Source: Cercophora sp. LCS_1 (lineage: Eukaryota; Ascomycota; Sordariomycetes; Sordariales; Lasiosphaeriaceae). Taken from it: 64,000 nucleotides of DNA. A program made the position numbers and the translations under genes. Below are positions 54,777 to 64,000 of this stretch, one piece after another (the first letter of the stretch is position 1; every line of letters begins with the position of its first letter). The notes beneath the pieces were generated by a model, which worked only from the letters and a program-made list of their open reading frames with translations, did no database searches and was not told the DNA's origin. The stretch spans positions 1,798,001-1,862,000 of the forward strand of contig JAPZLL010000001.1 in NCBI GenBank assembly GCA_036250225.1. The letters are read 5' to 3'.

Positions 54777-56418
54777 CTACTCTACGTCCTCCTCAACAGA
54801 GATTGGAGCAGCTGAAACTGCAACGACTGCAAGCGCAAAGAAACCAGCCGCTATCAAGAAAGGCAATCCAACCCAGAACTCCCCCTCGCGCATGCCCCAC
54901 CGAAATACAGCCGCAAAAAGGGGTTCCCCAGCCAAAACGCCACTGTATGTCAAAACCGAGATGACCGTATACAGTGTCCCCATGTGCCTCTGGCCGATCA
55001 TTCCAGTCACGACACTTCGCGCTGGTATGGAAAAGGCGTATCCCAGCGAGAAAACCACCTGTCCAAAAGCCAGCAAGATCCACGAAGTAGCAAAGGCAAC
55101 TATTGAGGAGCCAACCACGAGGAGAAAGCCGCTAATCTGGGCGATGAGTCTATCCTTGGCCATGCCGTGCGTGTCAAGTTTCTGTGACAGGAGGGTAGAA
55201 AGCCCTGGTATCAGGAGAGTGAGAACAGCAAAATTGACACCAGAGCCAAGGGAGCTGATGAGCGATGCCCCCCCCAATGTCCACCCCAGACGCTTGGCTA
55301 CATACTGAAGTATGAGCAGCCCATCTGCTTGCTCTCCCATATGGAAGAGAAGAAAGCAAGAGAGAACAACGAGGAGCCTGGGGTTCGTCTTCGCCCAGTG
55401 ACCAAAGTTGATCAAAATCTGAAGGAACTCCCGAGCGCGGGGCCGAAAGTGGTGTTTAGCGCCACTAGCTTGCACCTCAGCGTCGTCTCGTGGTTGTTCT
55501 CCTTCGTGTTGCGACTGGGATGAGGGCAAAGTCTCGGGGATCAAGGTGACTGTTAGGAAGAGGCCCGTTACCATAGCGATCGAACCAAGCCACATAGGTA
55601 TCCAGGGGCTCCTCGAGATCAATGCGCCGCCGACGGGAACGAAAATGAACCGTGATAATAGAGTTGCCGCATGAATCTGCGCAAAAGCGGTAGTCCTACA
55701 CACTGGTGTTATTACGCGGGTAGACAGTCTGTCGAGTGGTAGCGAACACACCTCAACTCGGCCGGGCATACATCAGCGACAAGAACAAAAGAAATGGAGG
55801 AGAAGGTTGCAGCACCAGCGCCGATAAGCTGCCATAACCCGCCGAACCATACCGCCCGTATGGGAAAAACGTTTGAGAACCAGTCAAGAGGAAAGTCAAT
55901 AGAGCTGCTAAATTAAAGGGGCTTGAAGTGCTTACAGACGACACGGACCCAGGTATCATTGAGCAGGCAACCTATGATTGCGAGCAACAGAACTTTTTTC
56001 CGGCCAATTTTGTCGGCGAGAGCCCCAAACGGAACCACGAGGATTACGCCTAAAAGTGGTTATAGTTAAGCATGGCGGTGGTGGGAGAGAGGTGAGCAGG
56101 GGTTTCCATACCGGGAAGCGCTTCAAACACATCCTTCCAAGCGTTGATGTAAGCAACCTCACTCTGGACAGGCTCAATCTTGCACTTGTCATTGTCAAAC
56201 ACAGGAATGCTGTCGGCGTAGTAGTTACGACAAATAATGTCCTGAAGAATTGCAGTCTGTGGCGCCAAAATGATGTGACTCCCAACGTTGAGAATAAGAA
56301 GCACCGCGGCGACAGCGACAATGGTCCGTCGAGCAGTTGGGCGGCCTATGGGTGGATCGAAAGTGGCTGAATTGGAATCAAGAAGTCTTGTTCGCTCATC
56401 AAGCTGGTTGTCTTCCAT
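54777..56418 (-). pseudogene. MFS transporter with an apparent defective splice acceptor
   Basis: A major facilitator of 12-TM type, likely a drug or metabolite exporter. Coding segments on the minus strand are 56418-56112, 56049-55936, about 55881-55752 and 55695-54777 (489 aa if joined). Introns 56050-56111 and 55696-55751 are normal GT-AG. Between segments 2 and 3 there is a good GTAAGC donor at 55935. The expected 54-bp intron, however, ends in GACT next to the WFSNVFPIRAVW segment, with no AG. The only AGs (intron length 28 or 31) put segment 3 in a wrong frame that meets a stop. Segment content is intact and well conserved: FGALADKIGRKK (loop 2-3 motif), then FVLVADVCPAELRTTAF, and C-terminal helices to VEEDVE. 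It may be a recent pseudogene, a sequencing error or non-canonical splicing. Start chosen at MEDNQLDERTRLL. Confidence 0.7.
55882..55935 (-). other. Predicted intron lacking an AG acceptor
   Basis: A 54-bp interval, GTAAGC at its 5' end and a branch-like CTATTGAC about 20 nt from its 3' end, flanked by coding segments that fit one protein. The 3' end reads GACT where an AG is needed. See the MFS entry. Confidence 0.6.
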
Positions 56419-56901
56419 TTTTTCGCCCAGCCGCGTGTTGAAGGACGTGTGCACAAATGAGCGACGTTCTGTCAGAGATGCGCACCGCGGTTTGTTGCGC
56501 GAGTGCCATGTTAAATTGGTTGGCGATGGACAGTCGGACCGCGTAAGATAGCATGATTCAAAGTGAGCGTGTGGGTTGAAGGCTGAATGCGGATCCTGGA
56601 CACCTTGATCCTTCAAGTTCCAAACCGGCAGGTGCAACCTGTAAGCAGGGGTTGTTGTGGTGTCCAGACCCGAGCCTGAGCGGGAAGTCGGGATGCGAGA
56701 CCCCACCACACCACCGACTATCACCTTGCCGTCCGCCGTCGACGGTTCAGATGTGCAGACCGTACGCCGACCAATCAATGCCGAAGCCCCGTTGCACTCC
56801 GGCGATGACGAACTATATCTACACACCTAGGCGCCCGGACTCGGATTTGCCCAGATCAACGACAAAGCCTGGGTAATTCCTTCCGCCGCGGCCGACTCGA
56901 C
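56419..56901. promoter_or_regulatory. Shared divergent promoter of the MFS/ABC transporter pair
   Basis: A 483-bp region between the outward-facing start codons. A CCAAT on the plus strand at about 56771-56775 and a CCGCGG palindrome at about 56485 are visible; several CGG/CCG triplets could serve a Zn2Cys6 regulator, but no spacing pattern is convincing. Confidence 0.5.
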
Positions 56902-59900
56902 ATGACATCAATATCGAACTCGCATGCGGTTTGCTCCCCTGGCGCTGACGATAGGTTCGGCCCTCGAGTTAACCCCTCTTGCCGTACTTTTGACTTCACT
57001 CTCCAGTTTGAAGATGTTGTGTTCGTCGCTATCCCCGCTGCCATTTTCCTCGCCATTGTGCCATGGCGCCTCCGGGTTTTATCGAAAACACCGGCCAAAA
57101 GGACCTCCCACCTGCTGTTGGTGTGGAAACTGGTATTCCCACACCGTCTATATGAATTACGAATTGATGATTAACTAGCTCTTCAGGGGCTGCTCTTTTC
57201 ACTCTTCGGCTTGCACCTTCTTTACCTGATCCTTGGTCCCCGAACTAAGTATTCTATCTATGCGGCTTCGCTTGGCTCGGCCGCAGTACTTGCTGCAGGT
57301 ATTTTGTCGTGGATGGAAGACCAGCGTTCAGTCCAACCTTCGGATCTGCTTGTCTTTTATCTGTCAGTATCAGGCATTCTCTCCATACCGCGTCTTCGTT
57401 CACTGTGGATGGTGGCACCTTCGGTTTCGGCTGCAAAAGTGATATGGACCATCATTGCGGTCGGGACTGTGGCAGCTGTGGTGCTTGAATCATGGGGGAA
57501 AACTGGGACATTGCAGGCCCGCTATCAGAGCGTCACAAAAGAGCAGGCTGTAGCGTTCTGGAGTCGGAGTTTTTTCGTTTGGCTGCTTCCGTTTTTCCAG
57601 ATTGGGTACTCCCAGATTCTTCATCTTGGAGACATCCCCAAGGTAGATATCGATCTCGCCGAGGAAATAGCATGGACGCAACTGGAATCGTCCTGGCTAC
57701 GCACTTCAGGACGCCATCGCCTTGTCAGGGCTGCGTTTGCAGCTAACAAGTGGGTATTTCTATCTGCGGTACTCCCACGTCTGGCACTCTCTGCTTTCAC
57801 GCTTTGCCAGCCGTTTCTTATCGAAAATGTCATCTCCTACCTCGCAACCCCAGAGCAGATGAAGGAGAAAGAGAGTGGTCATGCTCTGATTGGAGCTTTC
57901 GTCCTCCTTTATCTCGCAATTGCCGTGAGTTAAACCTCAATCATGTTTTAGCTTCACTACTGATCCCTGAACAGGTCTCGCGAGCCATTTACTGGCGGCA
58001 AGCAAACCGTATGCTTACCAGAGTGCGGTCTGGTCTCATCGCCTTGATATATCGCCATACTACTACTCTGCGAGCGGCCGAGGTAACAGACTCTGCAGCT
58101 GTCACTCTGATGGGAACAGACGTGGAGCGAATCGTCCAATCTCTGAGACTCGTTCATGAGATCTGGGCTTCTATACCTGAAGTTGCCATCGCCGTTTGGC
58201 TTTTGGCTCGTCAAGTTTCTTATGCTGCTTTCATGCCAATTATAATTTGCTTGGGTGAGTCCTTAGCACTACCCATGTGATAAAAGATCTACTAACATAT
58301 ATCTACCAGCCTCAGTAGTGGGGGAATCGGTTATCGGAGCATATTCTGGGCCCGCTCAAAGCGCTTGGAACGAAAGGGTCCAGAAAAGAGTTGCCGTCAC
58401 TGCAAACATGCTTGGTGACATGAAGGCAGTCAAGATGCTTGGCTTACCAAACGTGCTAAAGGGCGTTATTGATGACTTGCGAAAGGCCGAGATACATACA
58501 TCGGAGAAGTTTCGCCGCCTTCTCATCTTGGATATTGTTCTGAGTAAGTGAGCACCATCAAGAACATCGGCGTTTTTCCCGTTAACAGAATGTCAGGCAA
58601 CTCGCCGAGCGTCATCGCTCCCTTTGCGACATTCGTCGTTTACGCCATCATGTCCGCTGTCAGGGGTGGTGAGAGTCTGCTGCTTGTCCAGGCGTTTACC
58701 TCTCTTGCTCTCATCAGTCTGGTGACGAATCCCATGGTAACGTTCTGCCAAGCCGTACCAAAATGCTTTCAGGCCGCAGCATGTTTTCGTCGAATCGAGA
58801 ACTACCGTTCTCGGGAGGGACTGTCAACGATGAGACCAGGGTCTTCCCACTCAGAGCTTGAAGACGAGGGGACCTCACTGAGAATACTCCGTCCATTGAA
58901 CTCCCAAGTCAGCAGACGAGGCCACCCCCTTGCCTCTTTCACATCAGCGGATATTTCTTGGGGCTCCGATCCAGTCTTGCGCAATCTAGACTTTAACATC
59001 AACTCAGGTTTTACAGCGATCATCGGCCCGGTTGGCTCAGGGAAATCCACGTTGTTGGGAACGTTGATCGGCGAAACGATAGTCTGCCGCGGATCTGCCG
59101 TTTCGGACTTTTCGCAGGCAGCCTTTTGTTCCCAGACGACCTGGATCACAGATGACACTATAAGACGGAATATAACAGGGATCGACGACGCAGACTTCGA
59201 CCAAAAACTCTACGAATTCTCGATTAAGGCTTGTGGGCTTCACGGAGATCTTCAGAGCTTCCCCGCTGGTGATCAGACTCGTGCGGGCAGTAATGGATCG
59301 TCTTTGAGTGGAGGCCAACGGCAAAGAGTGGTCAGTAGTTATCATCGAGACGGTTTTTTCCGCCGCTGACAGCCATGACAGGGTCTTGCCAGAGCCGTCT
59401 ATTCTCGACTGTCTGTTGTTATACTTGATGATGTGACGAGTGGACTCGATGCCAATACGGTCAGCACCATTGCCACTCAGCTGTTCGGTAATCATGGCTA
59501 TTTTCGCAAGGCTGGACGGTCTGTTATTCTCGCCACTCACAGCAGTATGTCTATTCGCCGCGCTGGGTACTTGAAACTACCGCTAATATGCTATAGAGCG
59601 TCTTCTTCCTTACATGGACCACGTTATTGTACTAGAAAATGGATTGCTCGTTGATCAAGGCTCATATAACGACATCAGGCTGCGAAAGGGCGAGCTTATA
59701 GAATCGGAAGATATCGCCGACAACATTGAGCAAGCCTCCGCAGAGCAGAGCTTCCAGGAACACCGCACTGGTGCAGCTTCAAACAGAGAGGACGAAATTC
59801 AGTCATCAGTTGACTCAACACGCCTGGACCTTAAACGACGACAGGGAAGTTGGTCCGTTTACTCGTATTATGCTCGCAGCGCAGGAGCTTTCGCCATCTT

Positions 59901-61880
59901 TCTATGGGGCACCTTCACTGTGATAGGAGCAGTCAGTTCCAACTACACGGGTATGTTTCAGTGAAACGTTCATGATTAGTCGATGTGCTAAGTAATTTAT
60001 ACAGCTCTCTGGATTGAAAAGTGGACGCAAGCAAACCACAATGAGGCAAACTCACAGCAAGGTCTTTATCTTGGTATCTATGCGCTCTTAGTTGTGCTCG
60101 CAGCGGTTGGGGTTGCAGGCGAGTGCTGGGTGTTCATGATCAAGATCATCAGCAACACTGCTTTAGGACTACACCTCCAACTCCTGAACGCTACTATTGC
60201 GTGAGTTAAATAATCTTATTTTGAGTCAGATAATTTAGGCTTACGATATCTTTCCAGGGCGCCCATAACCTTTTTCCAAAGAACTGATACGGGAACGACG
60301 ACGAACAGGTATTTCTTGCAACTAAACATTTGGCACCCCCTCTCTAACAAATTCTCCAGGTTCAGTCAAGATATGGACCTTATCGACATGACACTCCCGA
60401 TGCAAGCCATCAATTTTACTTCCAGTAGGTCCTGATACCGAAAGTGGTAGCTCCCGTTTCTAACCAAGGCAGACACCACCTTCTGCCTGGTCCAGTTCGT
60501 CATCATTTGTGTCCTCGGAAAATACCTTACAGCAGCGGTTCCGGTTCTGGCCACTGTCCTATTCGTCGTCCAAAAATATTACCTCCGTTCCTCTCGACAA
60601 GTTAGACTCCTCGACATCGAAGCCAAAGCGCCCCTGTATAAACATTTCATCGAGACGATACATGGCATGCCGACGATTCGGTCTCTACAATGGCATACAG
60701 CATTCCACCAAAAGAACAGAGAGATACTGGATGATGCGCAAAGGCCGTTCTACATGCTTCTCTGCATCCAGCAATGGCTCACTCTTGTGTTGGATTTAGT
60801 TGTGGGCGCGTTGGCAGTCATTCTTGTCACCCTTGCCATTTCCTTGGCAGGGAGCATCAGCCCTGGTGCCTTGGGCGTTTCGCTCGTCCTGATTTTGCAG
60901 TTCAGTGAACTGCTTACATCGTCGCTTCAGGCTTGGACTAAGTTGGAGACATCGATTGGGGCTGTGGCAAGAGTGCAGGAGTTCGTCAAGAAAACACCCT
61001 CTGAACCTGCTGGGACAGCGATCCCACCAGTTGAATGGCCCGCGAAAGGGGCGATACAGTTTGATGACGTTTCTGTCAGCTATTCGTAAGGCTCCCCTCT
61101 CTCTGCCCCGCGATGAAAACTTGGCTGACTAAAGCGTTCAGACCCGATGACAGGAACCTCGCTCTGGTGCATGTTAGTTTGCATATATCTCCTGGGGAGA
61201 AGATTGCGATCTGTGGGTCATCGGGAAGCGGGAAGACAACCCTTCTTTCCACTGTACTCCGGATGACGGAGCTACGTGGTGGCGCCGTGATAATCGACGG
61301 CCTCGATATCTCCGGCGTGGCGGGGTCGGACGTTCGCTCAAAGATCAATGTCATACCACAGGAGCCCTTCTTTATCCCGGGACCACTTCGGTTTAACCTT
61401 AACCCTCAGGGTGTCGCATCTGATGAAGCCGTCGAAGCCGCGATCCAAAAAGTTGGGCTTTTGGGACGAGTTACCGGCTCGGGGGGTTTTGATGCGGAAT
61501 TGGTTGCGTCTGAGTGGTCCCAAGGCGAAAGACAGCTTTTGGCACTTGCAAGGGCGCTTCTCGTGGACAGTAAGATCCTTGTGCTGGATGAGGCTACCAG
61601 CAGGTACGTGAAGTCTTCAGAGTCAATGTTGTCTGTGAAGCTAACTTCTTTTTGCAGTGTTGATGACAAGACGGAGACTATCATGCAGGATGTTATTGAC
61701 ACCGAGTGTCGTGGCAAAACTGTGGTTGCGGTGCTTCACCGGTTTGCTCATATCAAGCGGTTTGACCGAGTGGCTGTTTTGGATCATGGCCGACTTGTTG
61801 AATGCGATACACCACAGGCGCTGCTGGAGAGGCCCTCGCTATTCCGGGACCTTTATCGGGCATATAATACGGGGTTTTGA
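56902..61880 (+). CDS. ABC transporter, ABCC/MRP type, full length with N-terminal TMD0
   Basis: ATP-driven exporter of conjugates, drugs or secondary metabolites. Thirteen exons: 56902-57132, 57187-57924, 57975-58254, 58310-58547, 58589-59330, 59382-59544, 59597-59950, 60005-60200, 60258-60308, 60360-60424, 60473-61085, 61142-61603 and 61658-61880 (1451 aa). All introns are GT-AG and the frame closes throughout. An N-terminal hydrophobic TMD0 (from FDFTLQFEDVVFV) is followed by TMD1. NBD1 has Walker A GPVGSGKST (about 642-650), LSGGQRQRV (735-743) and VVILDDVTSG (Walker B with Asp in place of the catalytic Glu, as usual in ABCC). TMD2 follows, then NBD2 with GSSGSGKTT (1249-1257), a degenerate signature WSQGERQ, and ILVLDEATS (1370-1378). 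Both catalytic halves look intact. It ends in YNTGF. It is more intron-rich than any neighbour. Confidence 0.92.
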
Positions 61881-62417
61881 GGACATATTTTCGAATGAAC
61901 CTGCCCCATCTGACAATGCGAGGGGTTTGGGAAGATCTTGACATGGCGAACAAAGTGCGTTTGTGTTTTGTTTGACCCCTGAACGTTTGTGACAGGTTAG
62001 ACAGGCCCAGGAGTTAACAACGTACCTGTTTCTGAATTTATGTCAATTTATGTATTGATGATATGCCCCAAAAATGATAGAAAAAAATGAAACCGATCTC
62101 GCCCGAGGAGAAGAAAAATAAGAAGAGAGCTGGATCATGATGAAACTCCTGTCCAAGGAATGATGAACAATAAACCCTAACCCTGCAGAGGCTGCTGATT
62201 TCGCTATCAAAATGGGGCCCCGCTGAAAATGTTCCTAGACTCTGAAGGCAACACTCCAGCCCAAAACCTTCCAAGCCGGCGCGCTTGATTTATTACCCCG
62301 CCACCAAACAGGCGTTCAGGACCATTCGTCGCCAGCAAACTTCTTTTTCAATATCGCATCCTAGATTCGATTTGACCGCCCCGTTTCGTTCTACTTGTGA
62401 CAGCACAGCAATTAATC
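61881..62417. other. Intergenic between the ABC gene and the J-protein gene
   Basis: A 537-bp tandem spacer holding the ABC 3' UTR and the J-protein promoter. A CCCTAACCCT string occurs at about 62174-62183. No gene seen. Confidence 0.55.
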
Positions 62418-63896
62418 ATGGACGGCGGGCCCAGCAACAGGTCGCCTCCTGGCGAGGAAGAGGATGTTGATCTCTATGGCAAGCCTTTCCTTTTTTGGCC
62501 CCTTGCGCTTTACATTGGGGAACTATGTCTAACGATGCGCAGCCCTTCTCGGCGTCACCAAGGCTGCCAGCCCCAACGAGATCAAGAAGGCCTACCACAA
62601 GGTGAGTGACAGACAGACGGCCGACTCTTCCGTTCATCCTACTGACAGCCTTGGCAGATGGCCCGCATGTACCATCCCGACAAGGTGCCTGAGGAGAAGA
62701 AGGCCGAGTCTGAAGTCAAGTTCAAGGCTATTGGCCAAGCCTACGAAATCCTCATGGACGAGCAGAAGCGTGAACTCTACGACACACATGGCATGGCTGC
62801 GTTTGACCCCTCAAGAGGCGGCGGTCCCGGCTCTGAGATGGACATGAACGACATCCTTGCCTCGATGTTCGGCATGCACATGCCTGGAATGGGCGGCGCA
62901 GGCGCGCGACGTGGTCCGAGACGCAGCCCCGACGAGGAGCAACCATACAAGGCCTCGTTGGAGGACCTCTACAAGGGCAAGACCGTTAAGTTCGCCGCCG
63001 AGAAGCAGGTCACTTGCAGCCAGTGCAAGGGTACCGGCGCCAAGGACAAGGTCAAGCCCAACAAGTGCGAGCGCTGCGGAGGTCAGGGTCGTCGGGATGT
63101 GTTGCAGCAAATAGGGCCTGGCTTGGTTCACAGGGCAACTATTCCCTGCGAGCACTGCCAGGGCTCTGGCATGCACTACAAGGAGAAGGACCGGTGCAAG
63201 AAGTGCAAGGGCAAACGCACGGTCAAGGAACACAAGGCGCTCGAGCTTTACATCCCCCGTGGTTCCATGCAGGGCGACCGTATCGTTCTCGAGGGCGAGG
63301 CCGACCAGATTCCCGACACCACGCCCGGCGACTTGATCTTCCACATCGTGGAGGAGCCGCACGACGTCTTCACTCGCATCGGAAACGATCTTTCTGCGGA
63401 CCTGAGCATCACTCTTGCTGAGGCCCTTTGCGGCTTCTCTCGCGTTGTCATCAAACACCTCGACGGCCGCGGTATTCACATCGAGCATCCTCGCGGCAAG
63501 GTACTGCGCCCCAACGAGGTCCTCAAGATCCACGGTGAGGGTATGCCCAAGAAGCGCGGCGAGACCAAAGGTGACCTCTACTTGGTCATCAAGATCGAGT
63601 TCCCCGAGGATGGCTGGTTGAATAGTGACAGCGACCACGAGGCGCTGCAGAAGCTTCTCCCCCCTCCCGCTGCGGCTATCACCGTCGAGGAGGTGGATGA
63701 GGTTGAGTATGAGGCAGACGCCGACATCGAGCAGGTAAGTAGACTATGTTATAGCCCCCGAACCTTTGAAACATGCTAACCTTTTCCTTTCCAGATGGGT
63801 GCTCACCAAGGCGATCCCAGGTATGGCAACAACGAGTGGGAGGATGACGATGACGATGATGCTGGCGGCGGTGGCCCGCAGTGCGCGCAGCAGTAA
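62418..63896 (+). CDS. Class A J-protein (DnaJ/Hsp40), Xdj1/Ydj1-like, with CaaX box
   Basis: Co-chaperone that stimulates Hsp70 ATPase and presents clients. Exons 62418-62478, 62543-62601, 62658-63734 and 63795-63896 give 432 aa. Intron 1 is GC-AG (G|GCAAGC ... GCGCAG) and joins DVDLY to ALLGVTKAA exactly; introns 2 and 3 are GT-AG. The J domain holds HPD at 46-48. A short Gly/Met-rich linker follows, then the zinc-finger domain with four CxxC units (CSQC, CERC, CEHC, CKKC) from about 160 to 225. The two client-binding beta domains come next. The C-terminus has an Asp run and ends CAQQ, a plausible farnesylation motif like the CASQ of Ydj1, which would attach it to ER or mitochondrial surfaces. 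The extended acidic N-terminus before DLY is closer to Xdj1 than to Ydj1. Confidence 0.92.
62479..62542 (+). other. GC-AG intron in the J-protein gene
   Basis: A 64-bp intron with GCAAGC donor, CTAAC branch site at about 62529-62533 and GCAG acceptor. The only nearby GT (in GATGTTGAT) leaves the J domain out of frame, so the GC donor is required. Confidence 0.85.
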
Positions 63897-64000
63897 TTGG
63901 CATGGCGGAACTGCCCAGATAGACACATGACTGCAACTCTCGGGGGCAGGTCAATCAACCCCAGCAGTTATGGGAACACAGAGCGCACTCCCATCATAGT

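Noticed and set aside
56419..56826. N-terminal extension of the MFS protein to an upstream ATG at 56826
   Set aside because: Adds 136 residues with no family resemblance; MFS proteins of this type begin with a short acidic segment such as MEDNQLDERTRLL.
62170..62186. Telomere-like CCCTAACCCT string
   Set aside because: Less than two repeat units; far too short to be an interstitial telomere.
62811..63638. 275-codon minus-strand frame inside the J-protein gene
   Set aside because: Opposite strand of a strongly conserved coding exon; no family features.

Overview
The window is nuclear DNA of a filamentous ascomycete (Pezizomycotina, most like a Sordariomycete). The evidence is short introns (mostly 41-65 bp) with CTAAC-type branch sites, a fungal-specific gene repertoire (a Pth11-like rhodopsin-domain receptor, a YML020W-like hydrolase, an Irs4-type EH protein, a full-length MRP-type ABC transporter), long intergenic regions and homopolymer tracts. 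No bacterial operon logic, CRISPR array, tRNA or rRNA gene was found. Species cannot be fixed from sequence alone.

Layout. 1-783: 3' end of vps16. 1469-3566 (-): FHA-RING ubiquitin ligase of the Dma1 type, divergent from 4297-6098 (+), the alpha subunit of the mitochondrial processing peptidase. 6507-9384 (-): conserved alpha/beta-hydrolase-like protein, divergent from 10337-15839 (+), the 1801-aa ribosome biogenesis factor Rrp5. 17749-19470 (-): disordered fungal hypothetical. 23561-25171 (-): Pth11-like 7-TM protein, with about 4 kb of gene-free DNA on each side. 29594-31941 (+): Ase1/MAP65. 33076-34935 (+): Irs4-like EH protein. 36337-37323 (-): single-exon metzincin-like putative metalloprotease beside a 136-bp purine repeat. 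39303-45617 (-): separase in a single 6.3-kb exon. 46066-46728 (+): small inner-mitochondrial-membrane-like protein. 46752-47948 (-): SIRT4-like sirtuin. 48535-50064 (+): mitochondrial-type CDF metal transporter. 50817-51879 (+): COP9 signalosome subunit 5. 52111-54154 (-): mitochondrial glutamyl-tRNA synthetase. 54777-56418 (-) and 56902-61880 (+): a divergent pair of efflux-type transporters, an MFS protein (apparently damaged at one splice site) and a 13-exon ABCC transporter. 62418-63896 (+): class A J-protein with a predicted CaaX box.

Most genes are conserved housekeeping functions: vacuolar sorting, mitochondrial protein import, translation and metal homeostasis, rRNA processing, cytokinesis and chromosome segregation, and protein quality control. 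Several touch mitosis (Ase1, separase, Dma1-like ligase) or mitochondria (MPP-alpha, CDF, GluRS, sirtuin, small membrane protein), but the order looks incidental. The accessory elements are the Pth11-like gene in its gene-poor surroundings, the metzincin-like gene and the MFS/ABC pair. The most interesting leads are the metzincin-like protein and the missing acceptor in the MFS gene; smaller curiosities are a GC-AG intron, a 4-nt first coding exon in csn5 and a two-tier 8-bp repeat. Exon coordinates were deduced by hand from frame continuity, splice consensus and family conservation. All deduced exon sums are whole codons.
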